This document shows, in pieces, positions 8,430 through 16,447 of a stretch of DNA of 64,000 nt. Source of the DNA: Nitrososphaerota archaeon. GTDB lineage: Archaea; Thermoproteota; Nitrososphaeria; Conexivisphaerales; DTJL01. Position 1 is the first letter of the stretch, and every line of letters begins with the position of its first letter. The DNA lies in the NCBI GenBank assembly GCA_021324115.1, contig JAJPJS010000002.1, forward strand, positions 1 through 64,000, given 5' to 3'. The notes under the pieces are model-generated. The model saw nothing but the letters and a program-made list of their open reading frames with translations, searched no databases and was not told the origin of the DNA. A program made the translations under genes and the position numbers.

Positions 8430-9441
8430 CGTGAGCTTAGTAATAAGAGAGGAACAGATAGATAAAATTCTGTCTCAAGAACGTCCAAAACGTATTGGTT
8501 TAGAGGCGCCCGATGGTCTTCTGAGTGCCTTGGTTCCTCTGGCAAAGAGAATAGAAGAAAGATATGGGGTCGAAACGGTGATACTGTTAGACCATACTTG
8601 GGGAACATGTGACTTGGTAAACTTTGATGCCAAAAGACTGGGCGTCGACCTGGTATTGAATATTGGTCACTCAATAGGCGTAGAAAAACTTGGCAGATAT
8701 ACGTACCTTATAGATGCAGAATATGATGTAGATTTTGGACAGGTGCTTGAACATGCTGCCGCTGTCATAAAAAGGAAAAATCTCGAACCGGTAGGCGTGG
8801 TTACGATCAGCAATCATAAATCATACATTATGGAGGCTATACATAGACTTCAAAAATTAGGCATAGATGCCAGAAAAGGAGAGGCAGAAGGCGCCCTCTT
8901 CGATGGACAGGTGTTCGGATGTAATTTCCATTCTGCAAGAAATATAGCCAAAGATGTTAACTCATTCATTTTTCTCGGCCAAAGTAGATTTCATGCCATG
9001 GGTGTCTATTTGGCTACAAGAAGACCAACTTTTATGGCAGACCCATTTTTCAATGAAGTGGTGGACGTCAAGCCCGAAGGCGACAAATTCGAAAGAAAGG
9101 CAATTCTCTCGATTTATAAGGCTAAAGACGCAAATACGATTGGTATTATTACAAGCCTGAAAGAAGGTCAGTTTTTCAGAAGTCAAGCTTACAAGGTCAA
9201 AAGTGACCTCGAGAGTCTCGGTAGGAATGTAGTGATGTTTTCGCTTCGAGAGATTACAGCTGAGCGGTTGCAAGCTATTCGGAATGTTGATGCTTTTATA
9301 GAGACTGCTTGTCCCAGAGTCGCAATGGACAACGAAAACTTCGATAGACCGGTACTATCATACCAACAGGCGCTTGGCCTCATAAGATTGATTAAAGGGG
9401 AAGACTTGGGGGATATATTCGATTACTCGTTCTGGGTTTGA
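8422..9441 (+). CDS. dph2: Diphthamide synthase Dph2 (radical-SAM-like Fe-S enzyme)
   Basis: Dph2 transfers the aminocarboxypropyl group of SAM to the target histidine of elongation factor 2, using an unusual 4Fe-4S cluster. The three cluster cysteines lie in separate domains: TWGTCDLV (about residue 60), VFGCNFHSARN (about 165) and ETACPRVAMDN (about 293). The C-terminus GEDLGDIFDYSFWV is typical. Length is 339 residues. The GTG start overlaps rpl10e; a second GTG three codons on is possible. It functions in the same pathway as dph6 at the window start. Confidence 0.93.
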   Translation: MLDVSLVIREEQIDKILSQERPKRIGLEAPDGLLSALVPLAKRIEERYGVETVILLDHTWGTCDLVNFDAKRLGVDLVLNIGHSIGVEKLGRYTYLIDAEYDVDFGQVLEHAAAVIKRKNLEPVGVVTISNHKSYIMEAIHRLQKLGIDARKGEAEGALFDGQVFGCNFHSARNIAKDVNSFIFLGQSRFHAMGVYLATRRPTFMADPFFNEVVDVKPEGDKFERKAILSIYKAKDANTIGIITSLKEGQFFRSQAYKVKSDLESLGRNVVMFSLREITAERLQAIRNVDAFIETACPRVAMDNENFDRPVLSYQQALGLIRLIKGEDLGDIFDYSFWV

Positions 9442-9446
9442 TTAAA

Positions 9447-10112
9447 ATGGTGAAAGAAGAGAGAAGTTTTGCCGCACCTGGCGATCGAGTAGGCGTGATA
9501 GAAGAATTTTCTCCCACTGGACTCACTTACGAAGAGAATGGAGAAATCAGATCGATGGTTCTTGGTGAAATTCAAGTCGACAAAGGAGAGCGGACAGTAT
9601 CAGTGAAGGGTCGTGGTCTTGGCAGTCCATTCCCAATGCCAGGCGACTACGTGCAAGGGACGGTCGAGAGCCTTACGTCGGCCGGGGGCCTAGTGAGAAT
9701 CTATATGGTCAATGATAGGGAGGTTTCGAGTGACATTACCGGGATCCTCAGGTCGCACGATCGCAGAGGTACCAGTTACTATAAGCTCGGGGATGTAGTT
9801 CGTTGTCTCGTGAGTAGCCTCGCCAACAACACTGTTTGGTTAGATATGGAGGATAAAGACTCCGGAATTATCAGGACGTTTTGCTCTAATTGCGGCGGAA
9901 ACGTAGACTTGATGCCACCTGACAAGGTTCAATGTCAAGTATGTGGCAATGTGGAGAGCCGAAAACTTGCCGGATACAACCCTCCCATGGAAAGGTCCGA
10001 GCACAGGAGATTCCGACGCGGCTCTGGAGGTAGCTTCAGAAGGCGTTTCCAGAGGCGGGGAAACGAGCGCTTCAGATTTCATAGGTCTAGGCGTCGCTTC
10101 ATGAGACGTTAG
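9447..10112 (+). CDS. csl4: Exosome subunit Csl4
   Basis: Csl4 is an RNA-binding cap subunit of the archaeal exosome. The protein has an N-terminal domain with APGDRVGVIEEF, a central S1 domain (about 60-140, including PFPMPGDYVQGTVESL and DVVRCLVSSL) and a C-terminal zinc ribbon with CSNCGG and CQVCGN. After the ribbon comes a tail of about 45 residues very rich in Arg, Phe and Gly, which is longer than usual and could bind RNA. I chose the ATG at 9447; a TTG three codons earlier overlaps the dph2 stop. Confidence 0.9.
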   Translation: MVKEERSFAAPGDRVGVIEEFSPTGLTYEENGEIRSMVLGEIQVDKGERTVSVKGRGLGSPFPMPGDYVQGTVESLTSAGGLVRIYMVNDREVSSDITGILRSHDRRGTSYYKLGDVVRCLVSSLANNTVWLDMEDKDSGIIRTFCSNCGGNVDLMPPDKVQCQVCGNVESRKLAGYNPPMERSEHRRFRRGSGGSFRRRFQRRGNERFRFHRSRRRFMRR

Positions 10113-10184
10113 GTTGGTTCACACAGTAACCATACAAAGTTCGTTTATGCAAGTCTGTCAGTGTCTGGGAAAAACTTCCCGAAA

Positions 10185-10194
10185 CGCTTAAACG
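10185..10194 (+). promoter_or_regulatory. TATA-like box for rpo11-tfs
   Basis: CGCTTAAACG sits about 34 bases before the ATG at 10224. It falls inside the longest possible rpo11 reading frame, so it helps decide that the gene starts at that ATG and not at the upstream GTG. Confidence 0.5.
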
Positions 10195-10223
10195 TGGTAT
10201 ACCTACCACCCCTGCTGAATATC

Positions 10224-10517
10224 ATGGATGTAAGAGTCCTGAAGGAGGATCAGAAGAGCCTCGAGCTGGAGATTTCAGGAATCGATCAATCTGTCCTGCA
10301 GGTCATACAGCAAGAACTTCTGACAGATGAAAATGTATCCTTCGCCGCCTTCAACAAGCCGCACCCTCTTCTCAAGACTCAAAAGATGAGTTTGATTATG
10401 AAGACTGGAAAGCCTCGCCAGGCGTTACAGCTTGCGTGTGATAAGGCATATTCTAAGGCGAAGGCTCTGGAAGAGTCCATAACGAAAGCCTTAGAACAGT
10501 ATGGAGGGAGTGTTTGA
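10224..10517 (+). CDS. rpo11: RNA polymerase subunit Rpo11 (RpoL)
   Basis: Rpo11 dimerises with Rpo3 as the assembly platform of archaeal RNA polymerase, like eukaryotic Rpb11. Starting from the ATG gives MDVRVLKEDQKSLELEIS and a 97-residue protein of normal length, with the family signature AAFNKPHPLL near the middle and a C-terminal helix ending LEESITKALEQYGG. The frame is open upstream to a GTG at 10161, but the extra 21 residues do not look like the family and contain the promoter. The stop overlaps the first bases of tfs. Confidence 0.9.
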   Translation: MDVRVLKEDQKSLELEISGIDQSVLQVIQQELLTDENVSFAAFNKPHPLLKTQKMSLIMKTGKPRQALQLACDKAYSKAKALEESITKALEQYGGSV

Positions 10518-10858
10518 TGGATTTTTGCCCTAAATGTAATTCTAGGATGAAACCAAGGCAGATAAAGATAGAAGACAAGGCAGTGATAGCCCTTGTGTGC
10601 CCCAAGTGTGGATACTCTTCAAACATGCCTGACCAAAAGGGCGTTGAGATATCGGACGAGGCTTCAACCGCATCCATCAAAGTTGTTGGAGATGAAGCTG
10701 ACAAGCTGAAAACCATGCCGGTAACCACGATTGAATGCCCGAAGTGTGGAAATATGGAGGCCCAATGGTGGTTCCTTCAAACGAGAAGTGGGGATGAACC
10801 GCCGACCCAATTCTACAGATGTACCGCCTGCGGTCACACCTGGCGTCAGTATGCTTAG
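10517..10858 (+). CDS. tfs: Transcription elongation factor TFS (TFIIS-like)
   Basis: TFS rescues stalled RNA polymerase by stimulating transcript cleavage. It has two zinc ribbons: an N-terminal one (CPKCNSRM, then CPKCGYSS) and a C-terminal one (CPKCGN to CTACGHTW). The C-terminal hairpin carries the acidic catalytic pair in RSGDEPPTQFYRC, so it should be active in cleavage. The ATG start follows a TTG in the same frame and abuts the rpo11 stop, so the two RNA polymerase genes are coupled. Its last 4 bases overlap the opposing downstream gene. Confidence 0.95.
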   Translation: MDFCPKCNSRMKPRQIKIEDKAVIALVCPKCGYSSNMPDQKGVEISDEASTASIKVVGDEADKLKTMPVTTIECPKCGNMEAQWWFLQTRSGDEPPTQFYRCTACGHTWRQYA

Positions 10859-11100
10859 GCTTTCTTCAATAATCCCTCGGCAACTTCTTTGATCCATTGA
10901 CCGGTTGCAGAATTCTTTATCAGATTCTCCAAGTACTCTTTCCATGAAAGTTCTCCGAAAGCGTCTTTCCAAAGAGGAAACTTCTCATTTATAATTTTGA
11001 ACGCCTCAGAATGATATATGCAATAGTCGGAATCTTTTTCCTTTTTTCTTTCACAAAGGTTGCAGGTATCCAACAAAACTACTCGTGCGTACTCGCTCAC
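10855..11100 (-). CDS. Small conserved-looking protein with Cys/His metal site
   Basis: I do not recognise a named family. The 81-residue protein (GTG start) has an N-terminal CNLC...CIYH cluster (about residues 13-29) that could bind one zinc, followed by a helical part rich in Trp, Lys and Glu (FPLWKDAFGELSWKEYLENLI). It is convergent with tfs, overlapping by 4 bases. Codon use looks like its neighbours. The function is unknown. Confidence 0.6.
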   Translation of the reverse strand: MSEYARVVLLDTCNLCERKKEKDSDYCIYHSEAFKIINEKFPLWKDAFGELSWKEYLENLIKNSATGQWIKEVAEGLLKKA

Positions 11101-11210
11101 GATAGAAACATAATTCTTTATCGGTACAAGAATTCAGGAAAGAACAACCCAAGATAGGGAAGTATGACGATCATTGTGATTTTGATGTATTGAAATGTTG
11201 AAAAGAGTGA

Positions 11211-11912
11211 TTATTTGTAGCCTAATCTAAGAAGGTTGGAATAGTCGAACACCATCACACCTCCAGTGTATTTCAAACAGTAACTTTTCTGTGCATCATA
11301 TTCACTTTCACTTTTCATCAACCAAACTCCAACAGAGCAGATCTTTCCAGGATGGTAGTAAGTAAACTGCATTAACCAGAACCAAGGCCAACCTGAATAT
11401 GTTTCGACGATATTCAACGGAGTATGAAACCTTATCTGTTGACCGTAGGGCGATGTCACTGAAACAAAAGGCACTAATTTAGCCACATTATTATAATATA
11501 CGGACTGGGGTGTTGGATCCATTCGTTCCATGTCCAAATTTACCCAAGTCAAGCCACTGACGTTAATCTGATCTGCCAAAGATTCGATATAATAGCTGGG
11601 AACATAGGTCAGTCCCCTTGACTTGGAATATGAAATAAAGTACTTTATTGTAGACATGTTGAATTCGGATTTGTGGTCCTTGAAAACAACCATCATCAGT
11701 GTGTTGAAACCATGCTGCAATGTAAAGTTCACTATGTCTGGGAACTGTGAGATTTGAAATGTGGGGTAGCCATAATCAAAATAGAGTATTATGGGCCTGA
11801 GCTTCGAAATTGCATTACTGTTTGATGGAGGAAAAGCGATGAATGTTTCGAAACCCACGATAAGGAATACGACCAAAACAATTCCGAGTAACCGACGTTT
11901 TTTATTCGACAT
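11211..11912 (-). CDS. Membrane-anchored or secreted protein, possible TIM-barrel
   Basis: The family is not recognised. From the chosen ATG the 233-residue protein starts MSNKKRRLLGIVLVVFLIVG, a basic segment plus a hydrophobic signal or anchor. The exported part contains alternating beta/alpha-like segments (RPIILYFDYGYPTF, FNTLMMVVFKDH, GLTYVPSYYIES, TWVNLDMERMDP) that resemble glycosidase-type barrels with acidic residues at strand ends. A catalytic pair cannot be assigned. A GTG eleven codons upstream would add a short hydrophilic leader, so I prefer the ATG. It stands alone between gaps. Confidence 0.6.
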   Translation of the reverse strand: MSNKKRRLLGIVLVVFLIVGFETFIAFPPSNSNAISKLRPIILYFDYGYPTFQISQFPDIVNFTLQHGFNTLMMVVFKDHKSEFNMSTIKYFISYSKSRGLTYVPSYYIESLADQINVSGLTWVNLDMERMDPTPQSVYYNNVAKLVPFVSVTSPYGQQIRFHTPLNIVETYSGWPWFWLMQFTYYHPGKICSVGVWLMKSESEYDAQKSYCLKYTGGVMVFDYSNLLRLGYK

Positions 11913-11945
11913 GATCTCTGGTGGGAATGATGTATGACCTTTCAC

Positions 11946-12528
11946 ATTGTTAATACTTTTCTACATTTCGACAAAAATTGCCACGCAAGAAATTCATTAG
12001 CTCGGTTGTGAAGCATCCCCCCATAAGACGAAACGCTTCCATAAGTAATTTATGCACAAGTTGTTCTTAATTCCTCTGTCACTCTCTGGCCTCAGAGTTG
12101 CTTGGTTCAACGAACCCTCTTATATGGAATGCCATTGGCACTCATGAGAATCATTCATTATCTTGGTATAATTCTATTTTCTCTGGCAAACTCGAAAGCT
12201 TGTATTACCGACGTTCTTTATCCTATATCAATGGTTTGGAAAATGCAAACCGGTAAATAACATCCCGGCTCAACACATGATGATAAATGCTCTAGAATGA
12301 TTCTGCGTCAGTTCCACGAATCCATCTCCCGAACTCGCTATCGTTTCTACTCACTCCTAATCGTGCAAAAATTAGAAATCGATCGACAAAGCTAACATTA
12401 ACATTGAGTAATATGTGTCCACTGAAGAATGTGTGACTTCTAAGTGGAATATCTTTTTCCTTTTTTCTCGACCTTTTTGAATGCCAAGATGTGTTTTTTA
12501 CACTTTACTCAGATACGAGAATTAACGT
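11946..12528. other. Intergenic region without a convincing gene
   Basis: About 580 bases without an open frame of family-like composition. A 38-codon frame at 12144-12260 has a hydrophobic start and a TATA-like CTTATATGG about 20 bases before it, but nothing else supports it. T-rich runs at about 12455-12500 could end transcription of the minus-strand permease gene. No RNA gene was recognised. Confidence 0.5.
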
Positions 12529-13584
12529 TCACTGACTGCTTGCTGGGTGCTTCCTTTCAAGAGGCTGTTCATGTGGAAGTTGGAAAAAAGCTTTGATCGT
12601 CTTCTCTAGATGTATGTAAATGATCGCAATAACAGGTTGTATCATTGGGATGATTGCCGGTGGTAAGGCCGAAATGGGGTTGAGGGCCAACGTTGCTATG
12701 GCGGCTGCAACGCTTTGATTCTTGGTAACAGAGATAAAGGCCACCGCCTGGTGATCCTCGTAGGAAAAGTGCATCATTCTGCTTACAAGTATTGAGACAA
12801 TCAGGATTCCAACGATTATTGCTGATTGATATCCGATGATTTCTCCCACGATTCGGGGTTTTGATATCATCACGGAAGCTTCCTTGTCTACAAGCACAAA
12901 AATAAGCGAAAGCATTGATAGCATTGTGGCGAGCGAAAGGTATGGTCTGAGTGTCTTGTTAACGAAGGACGACCCCTTCTTGCGTAGAAGGGGATACCTA
13001 GTTAGTTGACCAGCTGCGAATGGCAAAACAAGTATGTAAAAAACAGATAACAATACTGGTATCGTCGATATCGCTGTCGAAACCTGGCTCCCGTAAAAAT
13101 TCAGGAGGAGCGGGATGGCAGGGATCGCTATGACGAAACTTAGTACCGCAAGTGCGGTCGCAAGCTCTATACTCCCGCCCGCAATAAGGACGTAACCGAG
13201 GGAGGCGCTGGATGCAGGTACAATGTTTGCAGTGACAAACCCGACTCCTATCTGATCGTTTCCAAATGTTGGAGCGAGTCCAAACGCAATGATTGGAGAC
13301 AGCACGAACACGTAGATTAGAGATACAAGAATCTGTTTCCACGATTTGAGCGACTTGACAAACCCCTCTGTCTTGAGTTGTATCATTGATGGATAAATGG
13401 TAAGAATGGCAAAGAAAATGACAAGATTAGAAAGGAGGCCTCTATTGGCTATCGTAAACCCGCTTGAATGATATCCAATAGGTAATGCGATTGCGACCGA
13501 CAGAATCGTATATAGAATAAGATATTTCCGCACATGTTCAGAAGCTCTTTGCAACTTGCCAGCGCCACGAGACTCTGGATTCAT
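12529..13584 (-). CDS. ACR3/SBF-superfamily membrane permease
   Basis: A polytopic inner-membrane protein of 351 residues with about nine or ten hydrophobic segments, resembling the bile acid/arsenite permease superfamily. Features include the cytoplasmic N-terminus, the PSMIQLKTEGF loop and the re-entrant region with NIVPASSASLGYVLIAGGS. ACR3 arsenite pumps have a conserved Cys in the matching segment; there is none here, so arsenite transport is unlikely and the substrate is unknown. The upstream gene on the same strand encodes a MarR-like regulator, and a palindrome lies between them. Confidence 0.75.
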   Translation of the reverse strand: MNPESRGAGKLQRASEHVRKYLILYTILSVAIALPIGYHSSGFTIANRGLLSNLVIFFAILTIYPSMIQLKTEGFVKSLKSWKQILVSLIYVFVLSPIIAFGLAPTFGNDQIGVGFVTANIVPASSASLGYVLIAGGSIELATALAVLSFVIAIPAIPLLLNFYGSQVSTAISTIPVLLSVFYILVLPFAAGQLTRYPLLRKKGSSFVNKTLRPYLSLATMLSMLSLIFVLVDKEASVMISKPRIVGEIIGYQSAIIVGILIVSILVSRMMHFSYEDHQAVAFISVTKNQSVAAAIATLALNPISALPPAIIPMIQPVIAIIYIHLEKTIKAFFQLPHEQPLERKHPASSQ

Positions 13585-13664
13585 GATCGGAGCTCATCCC
13601 TTGAATCCATCCCAGGCTAGCACGTACCAAGGCCGCATATCATGATCATCAAGGCATCAGATTG

Positions 13665-13680
13665 ACATATTAATATATGT
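13665..13680. promoter_or_regulatory. Palindromic candidate operator
   Basis: The sequence ACATAT-TAAT-ATATGT has perfect 6-base arms around a 4-base centre, typical of dimeric winged-helix regulators. It lies about 80 bases upstream of the permease start and just downstream of the MarR-like gene, so it may be that regulator's operator. This is inferred from position and symmetry only. Confidence 0.45.
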
Positions 13681-13794
13681 TAATTAATTATCTTTGTGTA
13701 TGATTCTTCTCTATTCCGAAGAACTCTTTCTTATCATAACCGTCGTTAACTGTATCGTGGTTTCCCACATACCCTGAAACAATCAGAGGTTAAT

Positions 13795-14322
13795 TTATCG
13801 AGTTGCTTGCATGCATTTTATTATTCTTTCAAGAGTAGCGGCGCTGCCTTTTAGCTGAGTCAATAGCATTCCATAACGTTGCTCTTGTTCTTCGTCTTGT
13901 GCTGCTTTTTGACCCTTTTCCACTATGGAAATCAGAGGCTTGATCTCCTCTTCAAGGACCCTAGTCGGCTGATCGGCTATCATCTTGGTGAAGTCGAAAT
14001 TCGAAATATAATAACCGACACGTCCTTTCTTTTCCTTAATCACCAGATTTTTCGATTCAAGTGTGCCCAATGTTGTAGATACGCTTGTCCTGCTCAGATG
14101 AGTCGCGGACATGAGGTCTTCGATTGACATCGGCCTCTGCTGTAACATCAGATGAGCCATCAACACTGACATGGAGTCGTTAAATCCGAATCTCTTACAA
14201 AGCCTTTGAATGACCAAGAGCATGTTTCGTTGATCGTCACCTGACATAACAGATCTTTCCCATAATTCAGATATTATAGACTTTTCTACCAATTGTTCTC
14301 TCACCCTGACGTAGAAACGCAC
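13795..14322 (-). CDS. MarR/GbsR-type winged-helix regulator
   Basis: A 175-residue DNA-binding protein. The winged helix covers about residues 30-100, with the recognition region MSIEDLMSATHLSRTSVSTTL and the wing KEKKGRVGYYISNFD. The remainder is a long helix that probably dimerises. The layout resembles MarR/GbsR regulators that control nearby transporters, and the next gene on the strand is a permease. The longest frame starts with MRFYVRVREQLVEK. The ligand is unknown. Confidence 0.75.
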   Translation of the reverse strand: MRFYVRVREQLVEKSIISELWERSVMSGDDQRNMLLVIQRLCKRFGFNDSMSVLMAHLMLQQRPMSIEDLMSATHLSRTSVSTTLGTLESKNLVIKEKKGRVGYYISNFDFTKMIADQPTRVLEEEIKPLISIVEKGQKAAQDEEQEQRYGMLLTQLKGSAATLERIIKCMQATR

Positions 14323-14419
14323 CTTCTGTTATCAGAACCCGGATCAAAAGAAAAAAGAGAGGGGAGACCGAGATCTCCCCTTTGTGCTGAGATCTTCGGA
14401 AAGTCGTGTCATATCACCA

Positions 14420-14776
14420 CTACTTTCTGTATCCTATGAGGATCGCGCCTATCAAAGCAAGTGTTGCTCCGACGTACCAGAATCCTCCATCGAAGAAGTA
14501 TGTAATGAGAGCCAGTATTCCTACAGTCCATGCTACTGCTGATGAATGTCTCTTGTAGTAGTACATTGTTCCCAGTGCAATAAGTGACAGAATAATCTGG
14601 GTCCAGCCAACCACGGCTGGCCCACCGTATGAGGGAGCGAGTACAGCGTTAATTCCAAGCACTACTGTTCCGTCGATCAATACCAGTAGCATGCCAATAA
14701 CGGCTGTCCAAATTCCGTACTTCCCGATCGTCTCAATTTCCGTACTTGGCCTTCTTGGCGTCATCGTCTCAGTCAT
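14420..14776 (-). CDS. Four-helix small membrane protein
   Basis: The family is not recognised. The 118-residue protein has a hydrophilic N-terminus of about 18 residues and four hydrophobic helices (WTAVIGMLLVLIDG, WTQIILSLIALGTMYY, VAWTVGILALITYFF, YVGATLALIGAILIG), ending in a short basic tail. It reads as a single transcription unit; repeated CGGATAT elements lie just upstream of its start. Similar short four-helix proteins are common in archaeal membranes, but no function can be given. Confidence 0.65.
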   Translation of the reverse strand: MTETMTPRRPSTEIETIGKYGIWTAVIGMLLVLIDGTVVLGINAVLAPSYGGPAVVGWTQIILSLIALGTMYYYKRHSSAVAWTVGILALITYFFDGGFWYVGATLALIGAILIGYRK

Positions 14777-14820
14777 TTTTCTTCTCTACCTCGACTGACT
14801 ATAGGAAACACCTAGATATA

Positions 14821-14850
14821 CGGATATCTCTGATTTTTCGGATATGTCCG
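14821..14850. promoter_or_regulatory. Repeated CGGATAT candidate operator
   Basis: CGGATAT occurs at 14821 and again at 14839, exactly 18 bases apart; the second copy is part of the inverted repeat CGGA-TATG-TCCG. The pair lies 45-75 bases upstream of the small membrane protein start on the minus strand. A regulator site is inferred. Confidence 0.35.
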
Positions 14851-15008
14851 TTATTAACGTAATCTTTGCGTGTCGCCGCTTCATTCAGCAGAATTAAACA
14901 AAACCAGGTTGAAGGTAACCACTAGGCGACAAATCCCTCTGGAGATTCTTGTATCATATCCTCAGCCAGGCGTCTTTCAAAGGCTCCAGACACTCCCTTT
15001 CACAACTT

Positions 15009-15018
15009 CTTTATTATG
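15009..15018 (+). promoter_or_regulatory. TATA-like box for tRNA-His
   Basis: CTTTATTATG lies about 35-44 bases before the tRNA 5' end, the right place for an archaeal tRNA promoter with a short leader. Confidence 0.45.
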
Positions 15019-15052
15019 TTCGATTTTTTAGGCAGATGGAGGCGCCAACTGT

Positions 15053-15124
15053 GGCCGCCATCGTATAGTGGTAGTATCGGGGCCTGTGGAGCCCTGGGCA
15101 GGGGTTCGATTCCCCTTGGCGGCC
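15053..15124 (+). tRNA. tRNA-His (GTG)
   Basis: The gene folds into a full cloverleaf: a 7-bp acceptor stem (GCCGCCA with TGGCGGC), an anticodon stem GGGGC/GCCCT with loop CTGTGGA, and a T-arm AGGGG/CCCCT with loop TTCGATT. The anticodon is GTG. The extra G at position -1, paired with C73 and diagnostic of tRNA-His, is encoded. The 3' CCA is not encoded. No intron is present. Confidence 0.95.
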
Positions 15125-15527
15125 TCTTATCTGCAGGTTGGTTCTCATATAGAAAGACTGGATTACACAATATGGACAATTTGTATGAAACATGAGGCAA
15201 GTCAGCAAAGACTAAAGCCTGCTTGGGAAAAATGAAGTATTGAAATCGATAGATCGATTCAAGATTGGAGCAAGTGACAATTCAGGTGGAGCTCCCAATT
15301 AGAGAGACATTTCGGTTTGTTTAATCAATCATAGTTCATCTAGTGTGTGGTTTTTGGCCCATGGTCTAACCTTCTTATCGTTCTAGTTTATTGTTGCAAC
15401 TCAATACAATTATTGGCGTTCTTGCATCTCTTTGCTCTTACATTCCACAGAAGCACCAAGGCTGTTAGGCACTAAATGGACCTCTTTGTGTGGATTGAGA
15501 GCTATGTTAATATTTTAATTCGATTTC
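15125..15527. other. Intergenic region with a palindrome
   Basis: About 400 bases between tRNA-His and the next gene. No coding frame looks real. A perfect inverted repeat, AATCGAT-AG-ATCGATT, lies at 15244-15259. A/T-rich TTAATATTTTAATTC near 15508 could be the promoter of the following small gene. Nothing else was recognised. Confidence 0.5.
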
Positions 15528-15866
15528 ATGCCTAATTTGTTTAGCATGCGATACTTCGATGCGTGCAAAATCGGGCAGGAAAGAACGGAAGAGGCGGCGA
15601 AGATCCTTGGAGGGGTGTCTGGTTACGCCAAGGGAGCAGTGTTTCTAAAACATGAATCGACTTCCTTCGACCCGGTGGGAGAAGAAAATTTTTACGCAAT
15701 AGTGCAACTTAAACCCCCTTCCGTAGTCGTGGTACTCTGCGATTCAGGAGGTAATTCCAAGGCGATGTCGCAATTTCTGAGCAAGCAATCAGCCGAAAGT
15801 GTGGTTAAAAAACTGGAAGCCTTGGGTATACAACCCTATCAGGGCGAACCGTATTTACCAACCTAA
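15528..15866 (+). CDS. Hypothetical protein, 112 residues
   Basis: The family is not recognised. The sequence has a compact alpha/beta look: a helical segment ERTEEAAKILGGVSGY, strands FYAIVQLKPPSVVVVLCDSGG and a C-terminal helix SAESVVKKLEALGI. There is no signal peptide or metal motif. A second Met six codons in (before RYFDACK) is an equally good start. A strong A/T-rich box lies about 20 bases upstream, consistent with its own promoter. Confidence 0.55.
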   Translation: MPNLFSMRYFDACKIGQERTEEAAKILGGVSGYAKGAVFLKHESTSFDPVGEENFYAIVQLKPPSVVVVLCDSGGNSKAMSQFLSKQSAESVVKKLEALGIQPYQGEPYLPT

Positions 15867-15931
15867 ATTTGAGATGTGGAAATACCGATCACAAAGTATA
15901 CTGCAATTGGTTTTGTTTCTGGTTGGGTGTG

Positions 15932-16447
15932 TTATACCCATATAGATGGTGTGGCCTTCCTTGCAGCATCTCTCATAAGCGTTACAAGTTCCCTTATCTC
16001 CCACTGGGCTTGAGGTGCCGTCCTGAGTTCTGATATATGCTGCAGGCTATATGCGCTTAGAGTCATCACAAGTTTAGTTTTGATCGCATGAGGCATGACA
16101 TATCGTGCGTCCTCCTTTGGAACACCAAGCGCCACCATTCTTTCAAAGGATTCTGATGTTAGCTTCAATGCATCTTCGTATATTTTGAGAGCTTCGGATT
16201 TGGACTGAATCGAGGGAGGTAAGACGAAGGATTCTCTCGATGCTGCAGAGAATCTCTGGGATTCTTGATCATATGAAGCCAACCTGTGTCTGATCAGCTG
16301 ATGCGTAGTTACCCTGCTTATTTCTTCTATTTCGAACATATAGGTGATGTGTTCTTTTAATTTCTCTGTTGGAAACTCCATTTTGAATCTTTCGAGTGCC
16401 CTTTTGATGATGCTCGGGTCTGTGTACCAGAGAAGATTGACCTTCAA
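15932..16447 (-). CDS. thyX: Flavin-dependent thymidylate synthase ThyX, catalytic-type paralogue
   Basis: ThyX makes dTMP from dUMP with FAD and methylene-tetrahydrofolate. This 171-residue protein, short for the family (usually 210-250), retains the ThyX signature RHRLASYDQESQRFS (R53 to S67), the later DARYVMP segment and LR....AQWEIRELV (L141 to V155). Two usual features are missing: the N-terminal RxCYS block, and the NARS segment, which reads SAYS (131-134). The start overlaps the stop of the upstream paralogue by 4 bases, implying coupled translation. Both missing features are present in that neighbour, so the two probably form one enzyme. Confidence 0.85.
   Translation of the reverse strand: MKVNLLWYTDPSIIKRALERFKMEFPTEKLKEHITYMFEIEEISRVTTHQLIRHRLASYDQESQRFSAASRESFVLPPSIQSKSEALKIYEDALKLTSESFERMVALGVPKEDARYVMPHAIKTKLVMTLSAYSLQHISELRTAPQAQWEIRELVTLMRDAARKATPSIWV

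Noticed and set aside
10161..10223. Upstream GTG as the start of rpo11
   Set aside because: The extension has no family likeness and contains the TATA-like box.
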